7,795 nt of DNA, taken from Desulfobacteraceae bacterium (GTDB lineage Bacteria; Desulfobacterota; Desulfobacteria; Desulfobacterales; Desulfobacteraceae). How positions within the stretch are numbered: position 1 is the first letter of the stretch; each line of letters starts with the position of its first letter. The position numbers and the translations under genes are program-made. The notes under the pieces were generated by a model, which was not told the origin of the DNA, searched no databases, and saw only the letters and a program-made list of their open reading frames with translations. Location: contig JAAEMC010000467.1 of NCBI GenBank assembly GCA_024225895.1, forward strand, positions 1-7,795, given 5' to 3'. This document shows, piece after piece, positions 1-5,945 of the stretch.

Positions 1-2
1 AA

Positions 3-1970
3 TATGATCAGAAAAACCAGTACTACCGGCAAATCCATCTGATCACCCTTGAAGGCCGCTCCATTCTCTCTGTTTCAAGGTCGCAAAAGCCTAAACCGGC
101 CGAGTTTTCGCAAACCAGGTGGTTTTCGGCAGCCATAGAACAGGATTCCTTTTTATCGGATATTGTTTTAGACCCCGGTACTGGATCATCCAGCATTATT
201 TTTGCCAAAAAAGTCTATGATTTTGAAGACAAGAAAAAGCCAGTGGGTATATTGGCATTTGAAATAAACCCTGAGACTTTTACAGCCTTTGTCTCCTCCA
301 TGAAAATAGGTGCCCAGGGATATTCTTTTCTTTTAGATGACAAAGGATTTCTGATCTACCATCCTGACCAGGAATTGATTTTGAAAAATACCTTTGTTAA
401 AAGCGGCGATGCAAGAATGGAACAGTTAATTCAACAGATGCAGAAACAAGAAAGAGGCTTTGGTAAATACCGGTTCAAGGGCCGGATTAAATATATGGCC
501 TTTACCCCGTGCCGGATCAAGCCCTGGAGCGTGGGCATTACCTTGCAGCGGGCGGAATTTATGACCGATATTATGAATTTGAGGCAAAGCATCATGACTT
601 TTTCAACGTTGCTAATTGCCCTGATTATTGCGGTCTCCATTTTATTTGTAAAAAGCCTGACCCAGCCGATATCCCAGCTTATAAATGGTGCCAGGGCAAT
701 TGGGGCAGGGGATCTTGATCAGACAATAAAAGTAGCCTCGTCCGATGAGTTCCAGCATCTTGCCATGGAGTTCAACAATATGGCTCTCAAGCTGAAAACA
801 AGTGTGCAGGAGCTTGTGGAACTGAAAACCTTCAGCGATGACATTTTCAGAAGTGTCACCAGCGGTATTATCACTGTGGACCGAAAAGGTGCGGTCACTT
901 CCTTTAACCGGAGTGCGGAGAATTTGTTTTCCTGCACAAAGGAAGTGATTGACAATGAAAATTTAAGCAAGGTTCCGCAGAGGATCGGAAAGATCCTGGA
1001 TCTGCTGGCCCAAACCCTTGAAAAAGAAGAAAAAATAGAGCATGAGGTCATTGATTTTATCAACCGGCGCAAGGAGCCGGTATTTATGGAAGTCAATACA
1101 TCACTTCTCAATGACAGCAATGGGTATGTTATCGGTGCCATCGCCGATATCCGGGATATTACCTTGAGAAAACGCATGGAGGAATTGATGGTCAGAGTGG
1201 ATAAGCTGGCCTCCCTTGGCGAGCTTTCAGCGGGGATTGCCCATGAAATCCGCAATCCTTTGGCCGGCATGAAAACCAGTATCCAGGTCTTGGAAAAAAA
1301 GCTGTCAGATTCATCCCAAAAAGTGCTGACACAGGGCGTTTTAAGTGAAATAAACCGGCTAAATGATATTGTTACGGGATTGCTTCATTTTTCACGGCCC
1401 AGTCCCACATTCCCGGACACAGTGGATATCAAGGCCGTGCTTCAGAAAACACTTGATCTGGTCATGGAAAAGATTAAAACACAAGGCATTGAGATTAAAA
1501 CAGAATATGCAACCAGCCTTGTACCGGCTTTTGTTGACAAAGAACAGATGCAACAGGTTTTTTTAAACCTTGTACTTAATGCTGTAAATGCCATGACCGA
1601 ACAGGGAATCCTCACCATTACCGCCCGAATGGTCAGCAATCATGACCAGCAGCAAGACAAAATTCAAAAAAGGATAGCCCAACCATTTGATTCAACAGCT
1701 GTATTGGAAAATGAAATGATGGAGCTTTCCTTTAAAGATACGGGTAAAGGTATTCCAAAAGAAGACCTGCCAAAGGTCTTTAATCCTTTTTTTACCACAG
1801 ATCCCAATGGTACGGGATTAGGACTTTCAATCGCCCATAAACTGTTGGAAAAAAACAATGGCTATATCTATATTGACAGCAGTGAAGACCAGGGTTGCCT
1901 TGTGACGGTAATTATCCCGGTGGCACAAAAAGGGCTGCCGGATCACAATAATGGCTTGGATGAAGCATAG
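3..1970 (+). CDS. Cache-HAMP-PAS sensor histidine kinase, 5' end outside the window
   Basis: The frame is open from nt 3 without an upstream stop, so the gene starts before the window; the GTG at 243 is an internal valine. The visible part is 655 residues. Residues 1 to ~190 are the C-terminal half of an extracytoplasmic Cache-type sensor, with the hallmark GYSFLLDDKGFLIYHPD. A TM helix lies at ~197-217, HAMP at ~218-270 and PAS at ~275-390. HisKA carries the H-box GIAHEIRNPLAGM (phosphoacceptor His414, nt 1242-1244). HATPase follows at ~510-642 with N-box NLVLNAVNAM, G1 DTGKGIP, F-box NPFFTT and G2 GTGLGLS. All catalytic motifs are intact, so it should autophosphorylate and pass phosphate to the regulator encoded 9 nt downstream. 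It resembles the NtrB/AtoS/ZraS group. About 20 extra polar, Gln-rich residues sit between the N and G1 boxes. The ligand cannot be read from the sequence. Confidence 0.93.
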   Translation, partial: YDQKNQYYRQIHLITLEGRSILSVSRSQKPKPAEFSQTRWFSAAIEQDSFLSDIVLDPGTGSSSIIFAKKVYDFEDKKKPVGILAFEINPETFTAFVSSMKIGAQGYSFLLDDKGFLIYHPDQELILKNTFVKSGDARMEQLIQQMQKQERGFGKYRFKGRIKYMAFTPCRIKPWSVGITLQRAEFMTDIMNLRQSIMTFSTLLIALIIAVSILFVKSLTQPISQLINGARAIGAGDLDQTIKVASSDEFQHLAMEFNNMALKLKTSVQELVELKTFSDDIFRSVTSGIITVDRKGAVTSFNRSAENLFSCTKEVIDNENLSKVPQRIGKILDLLAQTLEKEEKIEHEVIDFINRRKEPVFMEVNTSLLNDSNGYVIGAIADIRDITLRKRMEELMVRVDKLASLGELSAGIAHEIRNPLAGMKTSIQVLEKKLSDSSQKVLTQGVLSEINRLNDIVTGLLHFSRPSPTFPDTVDIKAVLQKTLDLVMEKIKTQGIEIKTEYATSLVPAFVDKEQMQQVFLNLVLNAVNAMTEQGILTITARMVSNHDQQQDKIQKRIAQPFDSTAVLENEMMELSFKDTGKGIPKEDLPKVFNPFFTTDPNGTGLGLSIAHKLLEKNNGYIYIDSSEDQGCLVTVIIPVAQKGLPDHNNGLDEA

Positions 1971-1975
1971 AGAGG
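1971..1975 (+). promoter_or_regulatory. Ribosome binding site for the response regulator
   Basis: AGAGG lies 4 nt before the ATG at 1980, directly after the kinase stop codon (TAG 1968-1970). It fixes the regulator start and indicates that kinase and regulator are translated from one message. Confidence 0.6.
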
Positions 1976-1979
1976 AAAC

Positions 1980-3395
1980 ATGCCCCAGCAAAAAATTCTA
2001 ATTGTTGATGATGAAAAGGTGCTTTGCCAGTCCTTGAAAATGGATTTTGAAGAAGACGGTTTTCAGGTGAAAATCGCCCATACAGGCGAAGACGCCCTGG
2101 ATGAACTCTCGGGTTTTGTGCCGGGGGTGGTGCTTTTGGATTTGCGGCTGCCCGGCATCAGCGGCATAGAGGTCTTAAAGAAAATCATGGCCTTTGACAA
2201 AGATATTGCAGTCATCATCATGACTGCATTCGGGGATACCAAAACCACGGTGGAGGCGGTGAAGTGCGGGGCCTTTCATTTCATTAAAAAACCATTTGAC
2301 CTGGAAGAACTCAAAAAACTGGTGGCCGCGGCCATGGAAGGCCGAACCTTGAAAAGGGAGGTGGAATATCTCAGGTACCAGCAGCGCCGGATTTACCGGT
2401 ATTGTGATCTTGTGGGCAATAGTACTGCCATGAAAGATATTTTTGCGCAGATTGATATCCTTGCAAAGACCGACAATACCACGGTTCTGGTTTTGGGCGA
2501 AAGCGGCACCGGCAAAGAGCTTGTAGCAAGCGCCATCCATTTTAAAAGCAAGCGGAACAAAGCCCCTTTTATGGAAATCAATTGTGCTTCTTTGCCGGAA
2601 AATTTAATTGAAAGTGAATTGTTCGGGTATGAAAAAGGGGCCTTTACCGATGCCAAGCAGCAAAAAAAAGGCTTGCTGGAAATTGCCGACCAGGGCACGG
2701 TCTTTTTGGATGAAATAGCGGAAATGCCCATGTCCATCCAGGCTAAATTACTCACATTTCTGGAGAAAAAGCGGTTCAAGCGCCTGGGCAGCGGCAAGGA
2801 TATTTCGGTTGATGTCAGGATCATTGCCGCCACTAACCAGGATCTTTTAAAAGCCATTGAACAAAAAAAATTTAGAAAAGACCTCTATTACCGCTTAAAT
2901 GTAGTATCCATTCAGCCCCCGCCGCTTCGACAGCGAAAAGGCGATATCCTGCTGCTGGCCCAGTATTTTTTAGAGGCCTTTTGCAAGGATATGGGCCAAA
3001 ATCCCAAAACCCTTTTGCCGGAAACTCAAGCGGTTTTTAAAACCTATCCCTGGTACGGCAATGTAAGGGAACTTAGAAATGTGGTGGAGCGGGCCGTGAT
3101 TTTTTGTAAAGGCAAAGAAGTGGGAAAAGATCTTTTGCCAAAAGAGATGCTGGATGCGGATCAATCCCAAAACCATGAGCTGATATCGGGTTCTGATCAA
3201 TTCTGGACCGGGAAATCAAAACAGGGCGGTGCCGCCCTTCCCATTGATGATATCCTGCTTTTGGCCGAAAAAGAGATAATTGATGATGCCCTGCAGAAAA
3301 CAGGCGGGAATAAGTCAAAGGCTGCAGAACTTCTGGGCGTCAGCCGGTATTCATTGAATCGGAAAATGAATAAATTTAAAAAAGAGCTGGAATAA
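1980..3395 (+). CDS. NtrC-family sigma54-dependent response regulator
   Basis: This 471-residue protein has the three-domain NtrC layout. The receiver domain (~4-118) has the acidic pair D10/D11, phosphoacceptor D54 in LLDLRLPG, T82 and K104 (FIKKPFD). The AAA+ sigma54-interaction domain (~144-375) has Walker A GESGTGKE (173-180), Walker B VFLDEIAEM (D244/E245), sensor ATNQDL and arginines in FRKDLYYRL (R299, R305). A Fis-type helix-turn-helix closes the protein (~425-468, GGNKSKAAELLGVSRYSLNRK). The sigma54 contact loop reads GAFTDA (220-225) rather than the canonical GAFTGA. It should be phosphorylated by the kinase upstream and activate sigma54 promoters as an oligomeric ATPase. No convincing -24/-12 promoter was found in the window, so its targets, possibly including the binding-protein gene, are not shown. 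Start ATG 1980 is supported by AGAGG. Confidence 0.96.
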   Translation: MPQQKILIVDDEKVLCQSLKMDFEEDGFQVKIAHTGEDALDELSGFVPGVVLLDLRLPGISGIEVLKKIMAFDKDIAVIIMTAFGDTKTTVEAVKCGAFHFIKKPFDLEELKKLVAAAMEGRTLKREVEYLRYQQRRIYRYCDLVGNSTAMKDIFAQIDILAKTDNTTVLVLGESGTGKELVASAIHFKSKRNKAPFMEINCASLPENLIESELFGYEKGAFTDAKQQKKGLLEIADQGTVFLDEIAEMPMSIQAKLLTFLEKKRFKRLGSGKDISVDVRIIAATNQDLLKAIEQKKFRKDLYYRLNVVSIQPPPLRQRKGDILLLAQYFLEAFCKDMGQNPKTLLPETQAVFKTYPWYGNVRELRNVVERAVIFCKGKEVGKDLLPKEMLDADQSQNHELISGSDQFWTGKSKQGGAALPIDDILLLAEKEIIDDALQKTGGNKSKAAELLGVSRYSLNRKMNKFKKELE

Positions 3396-3442
3396 AGTGG
3401 TGTCTCCCAAATTACATGGAATATAAGAATTAAAGAAAGAAT

Positions 3443-4390
3443 ATGGCTTTTAAATTAAAATGCATATGTGCTTGTCTCCTGGTGATGGTGTTATTGCTTC
3501 CAGCCATGGTAACGGCAGCACACCATACCATTGCCATGATCACCTGGCGTGGGGAAACCATTGCTGAAAAAGGCTTTATGGACGAGCTTGAAAGAAGCGG
3601 GGTGGATATAAGCCTTGATAAATACCATGCTAACCAGGATAAGGACCGCCTTCAACAGATTATTACCGGGATTGAAGAAAAGCCGGTTGATCTTATTTAT
3701 GTTTTTGGCACCACTTCCACCAAAGCTGTTTTAAAACGTATCAAAATCATCCCGGTAGTGTTTAATATTGTCTCCCGGCCGGTGGGCTCCGGCATTATTG
3801 CAAGCTGGGAAAGCTCAGAAAATAATGCAACCGGTGCCAGTAATAAGGTATCGGTTATGAATCAGCTTCGGGCCTTGAAAAAAGTAGTGGCGTTTAAACG
3901 CCTGGGGATTATCTACAACCCTGATGAGCAGAACTCCGTTCTACAGCGAAATACTGTCAAGCGTCTGGAAAACAGACTGGGATTCTCTTTAAGGGAATAC
4001 CACATTCGAAATGAATCGGACATCGAACAAAACCTGCCGTCAATGAAAGACAGTGTGGATGCAGTGTTTTTGCCGGCGGATTCCATGATTAAGTCCTTGG
4101 GGCAAAAGATCATGGTCACAATCAATGGCTTGAAAATTCCTTCTCTTTCCACAGTGGGCAGCATGGTTCCTGAAGATAACGTTCTTTTGGGTTTTGTTCC
4201 CAAATATTATGAATTAGGGCGTCTTGCCGCCCAAAAAGCATTGCAGATCCTTTCCGGCAAAAAGCCTTCTGATATTCCCTCATCAGTCCTGGATCATTAC
4301 AACATCTATGTCAATATGAAAACCGCCCAAAAAATCAACATCCAGATCCCCATGTCCATCCTGGTCATGTCCAACCAGATTGTGCGGTAA
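3443..4390 (+). CDS. ABC transporter substrate-binding protein, ABC_sub_bind (TrpX-like) family
   Basis: The 315-residue protein starts with a signal peptide (basic MAFKLK, hydrophobic core, predicted cleavage near A25/A26 in MVTAAHH), so it is periplasmic. Cys7, 9 and 11 lie in the signal core and do not form a convincing lipobox. The mature part follows the two-lobe pattern of ABC_sub_bind proteins: IAMITWRGE at the first strand, a GFMDEL helix, then VDLIYVFGTTSTKA, IPVVFNIVSRP, KRLGIIYNP, VDAVFLPADSM, IPSLSTVG and VLLGFVPKYYELGRLAA. The usual C-terminal NMKTAQKINIQIP tail is present. Some family members bind amino acids or other small organic solutes; the ligand here is unknown. The gene lies 47 nt after the regulator with only a weak upstream AAAGAAAG. 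No permease or ATPase is nearby, so a role as ligand presenter to the Cache kinase is plausible but inferred. A 62-bp piece of its 3' end recurs at 7582-7643. Confidence 0.9.
   Translation: MAFKLKCICACLLVMVLLLPAMVTAAHHTIAMITWRGETIAEKGFMDELERSGVDISLDKYHANQDKDRLQQIITGIEEKPVDLIYVFGTTSTKAVLKRIKIIPVVFNIVSRPVGSGIIASWESSENNATGASNKVSVMNQLRALKKVVAFKRLGIIYNPDEQNSVLQRNTVKRLENRLGFSLREYHIRNESDIEQNLPSMKDSVDAVFLPADSMIKSLGQKIMVTINGLKIPSLSTVGSMVPEDNVLLGFVPKYYELGRLAAQKALQILSGKKPSDIPSSVLDHYNIYVNMKTAQKINIQIPMSILVMSNQIVR
4275..4336 (+). repeat. 62-bp direct repeat, copy 1 (within the substrate-binding protein gene)
   Basis: This segment encodes the PSSVLDHYNIYVNMKTAQKI stretch near the C-terminus of the binding protein. 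It matches 7582-7643 at 61 of 62 positions (the difference is A4285 versus G7592), at a constant offset of 3307 bp. Similarity stops abruptly on both sides. This copy lies in an intact reading frame with a family-typical tail, so it is probably the original. Confidence 0.93.
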
Positions 4391-4638
4391 TTCGCTTTAG
4401 GGAAATTGGGATCAGCTCTTGCCCCAGTCTGAATACTGGAAAATCCTTTAATGACAATCGGGCCTATCGCTCGATTTAAAAAATCCAGAATATCCCCTGA
4501 TATTTCTTCAGATACACTGGTCGTGATGCTGGAACCGGGCAGTGACGGTGTTGCCCGAATTACCGAATCTCTTTTTGTTTTTGTAATGTTTTTAAGGGTT
4601 TGCCCCTACTTTCGTTGGTCAATTTCGCTACATGCCTA

Positions 4639-4668
4639 TTGACATCAACTTGAAAAATAATGTAATAC
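4639..4668 (+). promoter_or_regulatory. Possible sigma70-type promoter
   Basis: A perfect -35 box TTGACA (4639-4644) is followed after 18 nt by TAATAC (4663-4668), a poor -10 match (3/6). It is oriented toward the methyltransferase and membrane-transferase pair and is the best candidate seen in the spacer. The downstream hairpin at 4684-4711 would lie in the leader. Low confidence because of the weak -10. Confidence 0.28.
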
Positions 4669-4683
4669 CAGAGATCTTTTTTT

Positions 4684-4711
4684 GCTGACTATTTTGTAAC
4701 AAAATAGCAGC
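4684..4711 (+). repeat. Inverted repeat / hairpin
   Basis: The left arm GCTGACTATTTTG (4684-4696) and right arm CAAAATAGCAGC (4700-4711) are complementary apart from one bulged A (4688), with loop TAA. This gives a 12-bp stem. A T-run precedes it on the + strand (4677-4683) and none follows it on either transcribed strand, so it does not fit a standard intrinsic terminator. It may be a leader hairpin, a protein site, or the trace of a mobile element. Confidence 0.6.
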
Positions 4712-4795
4712 ATGGATTTCAAAGAACTAATTTGGTAAAGGGGTCGTGGGTTTTTAACAATTATTTATAGGATGTTTCAAAAGATAAAAAAATGA

Positions 4796-4864
4796 AAACT
4801 TTTCTTTATTTCCTACCCATATGAATGGTCTTTTTCCCAGATAAAAGATGCAGCACTTTTAACA
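4796..4864 (+). pseudogene. Conserved N-terminal methyltransferase coding sequence upstream of the usable start
   Basis: The methyltransferase frame stays open here and reads KLFFISYPYEWSFSQIKDAA followed by LLT. The YPYEWSF..(I/L)KDAALLTL block is recalled as conserved in this family, where further N-terminal residues precede it. The segment has no ATG, GTG or TTG start and is preceded by the in-frame stop TGA 4793-4795. The same frame upstream of that stop is a 7-codon ATG mini-ORF (4772-4795, MFQKIKK). This indicates loss of the gene's 5' part. Confidence 0.65.
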
Positions 4865-5941
4865 TTGGATATTCAGATCGAGGCCTTAAAAAACGGAGCT
4901 TTGCTAAAAGACGCCAGCATCTATAATATCCAGTTCATCGATGGCAGACCTGTTTTTATTGACCACCTGTCATTTGACATGGAGGATAATCATACTGCCT
5001 GGCCGGCTTATGGACAATTTTGCAGACATTTTTTGGCACCGCTGGCTCTGATGGCAATGGTTGATATCCGTCTTGGACAATTATACCGTGTTCATCTTGA
5101 CGGCGTCCCTCTGGATTTGGCTGCATCCCTGTTGCCGTTGAAAACAAAAATTTCTCCGGGTTTAATGATCCATCTACATGCCCATGCAAAAATGATAAAC
5201 AAGCATGCCGATAAAACGGAAAAGGTCAGTGAGAAAAAGAAGCTGAATAATAAACAGCTGATTGCCATTGCCATCTCATTGCGGAATACGGTTGAAAAAC
5301 TTTGCCTGAAAAATATCAAAACCGAGTGGGGTGACTATTATGCGGATACCAACTATGACGATCAGGCAATGCTGTCAAAAAAAGAATCCATTCAGTTAAT
5401 GCTGGACCAAATCAAACCCAAAAATGTATGGGATCTTGGGGGGAATACCGGTGTTATGAGCAGATTGGCATCAGAAGCCGGTGCCAATGTTGTCAGCTTT
5501 GACATTGATCCTGTAGCCATTGAAAAAAATTACCTTCAAATTAAGGCTGCCAAAGAAAAAAGGCTGCTTCCTTGTTTAATGGATTTTACCAATCCAAGTC
5601 CGGGAATTGGCTTTGCCTCCGAGGAAAGGGACTCTTTGACAAACAGAGGCCCTGTTGATTTAGCTCTTGCATTGGCGTTGATACACCATCTGACCATTTC
5701 AAACAATCTGCCCTTTTCATATGTTGCCGAATATTTTTCCAGACTCTGCAATTGGTTGATACTGGAGTTTGTTCCCAAAGAAGATTCCCAGGTTCAAAGA
5801 CTTTTGACCAACAGGGAAGATATTTTCCCGGACTACACCCCAGACGGACTTGAAAAAATTTTTACCCGGTATTTCACTATCAAAGAGGTTCACCCGATTC
5901 AGAACTCATTGCGAAGCCTGTACTTGATGAAAAGGAAGTGA
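4865..5941 (+). CDS. Class I SAM-dependent methyltransferase, N-terminally truncated
   Basis: From the only common start codon available (TTG 4865, no good ribosome binding site) the product has 358 residues. The N-terminal ~110 residues carry LKDASIYNIQF, GRPVFIDHLSF and YGQFCRHFLAPLALMA, a substrate-side domain seen in NoeA-like glycan/nodulation methyltransferases. The EWGDYY signature is at 154-159. The Rossmann SAM-binding domain (~185-350) has motif I VWDLGGNTGV (188-197), acidic SFDIDP (211-216) and LALALALIHHL near 266-276. The catalytic half looks intact. The frame and homology extend upstream to 4796, so the natural protein was longer and this copy may be a pseudogene or a shortened enzyme. 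Its stop lies 1 nt before the next gene, indicating coupling. Substrate unknown; a surface saccharide is a guess from the neighbour and family. Confidence 0.8.
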   Translation: MDIQIEALKNGALLKDASIYNIQFIDGRPVFIDHLSFDMEDNHTAWPAYGQFCRHFLAPLALMAMVDIRLGQLYRVHLDGVPLDLAASLLPLKTKISPGLMIHLHAHAKMINKHADKTEKVSEKKKLNNKQLIAIAISLRNTVEKLCLKNIKTEWGDYYADTNYDDQAMLSKKESIQLMLDQIKPKNVWDLGGNTGVMSRLASEAGANVVSFDIDPVAIEKNYLQIKAAKEKRLLPCLMDFTNPSPGIGFASEERDSLTNRGPVDLALALALIHHLTISNNLPFSYVAEYFSRLCNWLILEFVPKEDSQVQRLLTNREDIFPDYTPDGLEKIFTRYFTIKEVHPIQNSLRSLYLMKRK

Positions 5942-5945
5942 TTTG
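5931..5945 (+). promoter_or_regulatory. Ribosome binding site and TTG start of the membrane transferase gene
   Basis: AAAGGAAG (5931-5938) sits inside the last methyltransferase codons, 4 nt before TTG 5943-5945. The first in-frame ATG is about 95 codons later, inside the membrane region, so the TTG start is well supported and translation is likely coupled to the upstream gene. Confidence 0.65.

Larger units (their letters stand above)
4391..4795 (+). other. Gene-poor spacer, possible rearrangement scar
   Basis: No convincing gene was found in these ~405 bp. A 63-codon + strand frame (4451-4642) has no ribosome binding site or recognisable motif. On the - strand a frame is open from about 4605 down through 4391 but has no ATG or GTG start. 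The segment also contains a hairpin (4684-4711), a TTGACA box (4639), and the stop codon that blocks the methyltransferase frame (TGA 4793-4795). It lies between an intact 3' gene end and a gene lacking its 5' part, so it probably contains a deletion or insertion junction. That is inference. Confidence 0.5.

Noticed and set aside
243..245. GTG as the start of the histidine kinase
   Set aside because: The frame is open back to nt 3 and the upstream residues continue a Cache-type sensor; a start here would also remove the first TM helix and most of the sensor domain.
719..1270. 183-codon - strand frame opposite the kinase
   Set aside because: The + strand frame encodes clear PAS and HisKA motifs here, so the antisense frame is a by-product of its codon use.
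1920..1942. TGGCAC as a sigma54 -24 box
   Set aside because: No GC-containing -12 element stands at the required spacing and it lies inside the kinase gene. Other TGGCAC sites (near 3703 and 5034) fail in the same way.
4451..4642. 63-codon + strand frame as a small gene
   Set aside because: It has no ribosome binding site, no recognisable motif, and lies in a suspected rearranged spacer. Not supported as coding.
4684..4711. Intrinsic terminator
   Set aside because: The T-run precedes the hairpin on the + strand and would be an A-run after it on the - strand, so neither direction fits.
4793..4795. TGA read as selenocysteine, giving a longer methyltransferase
   Set aside because: No strong SECIS-like hairpin follows the codon, the family is not known for selenocysteine, and the upstream MFQKIKK does not supply the missing N-terminus.
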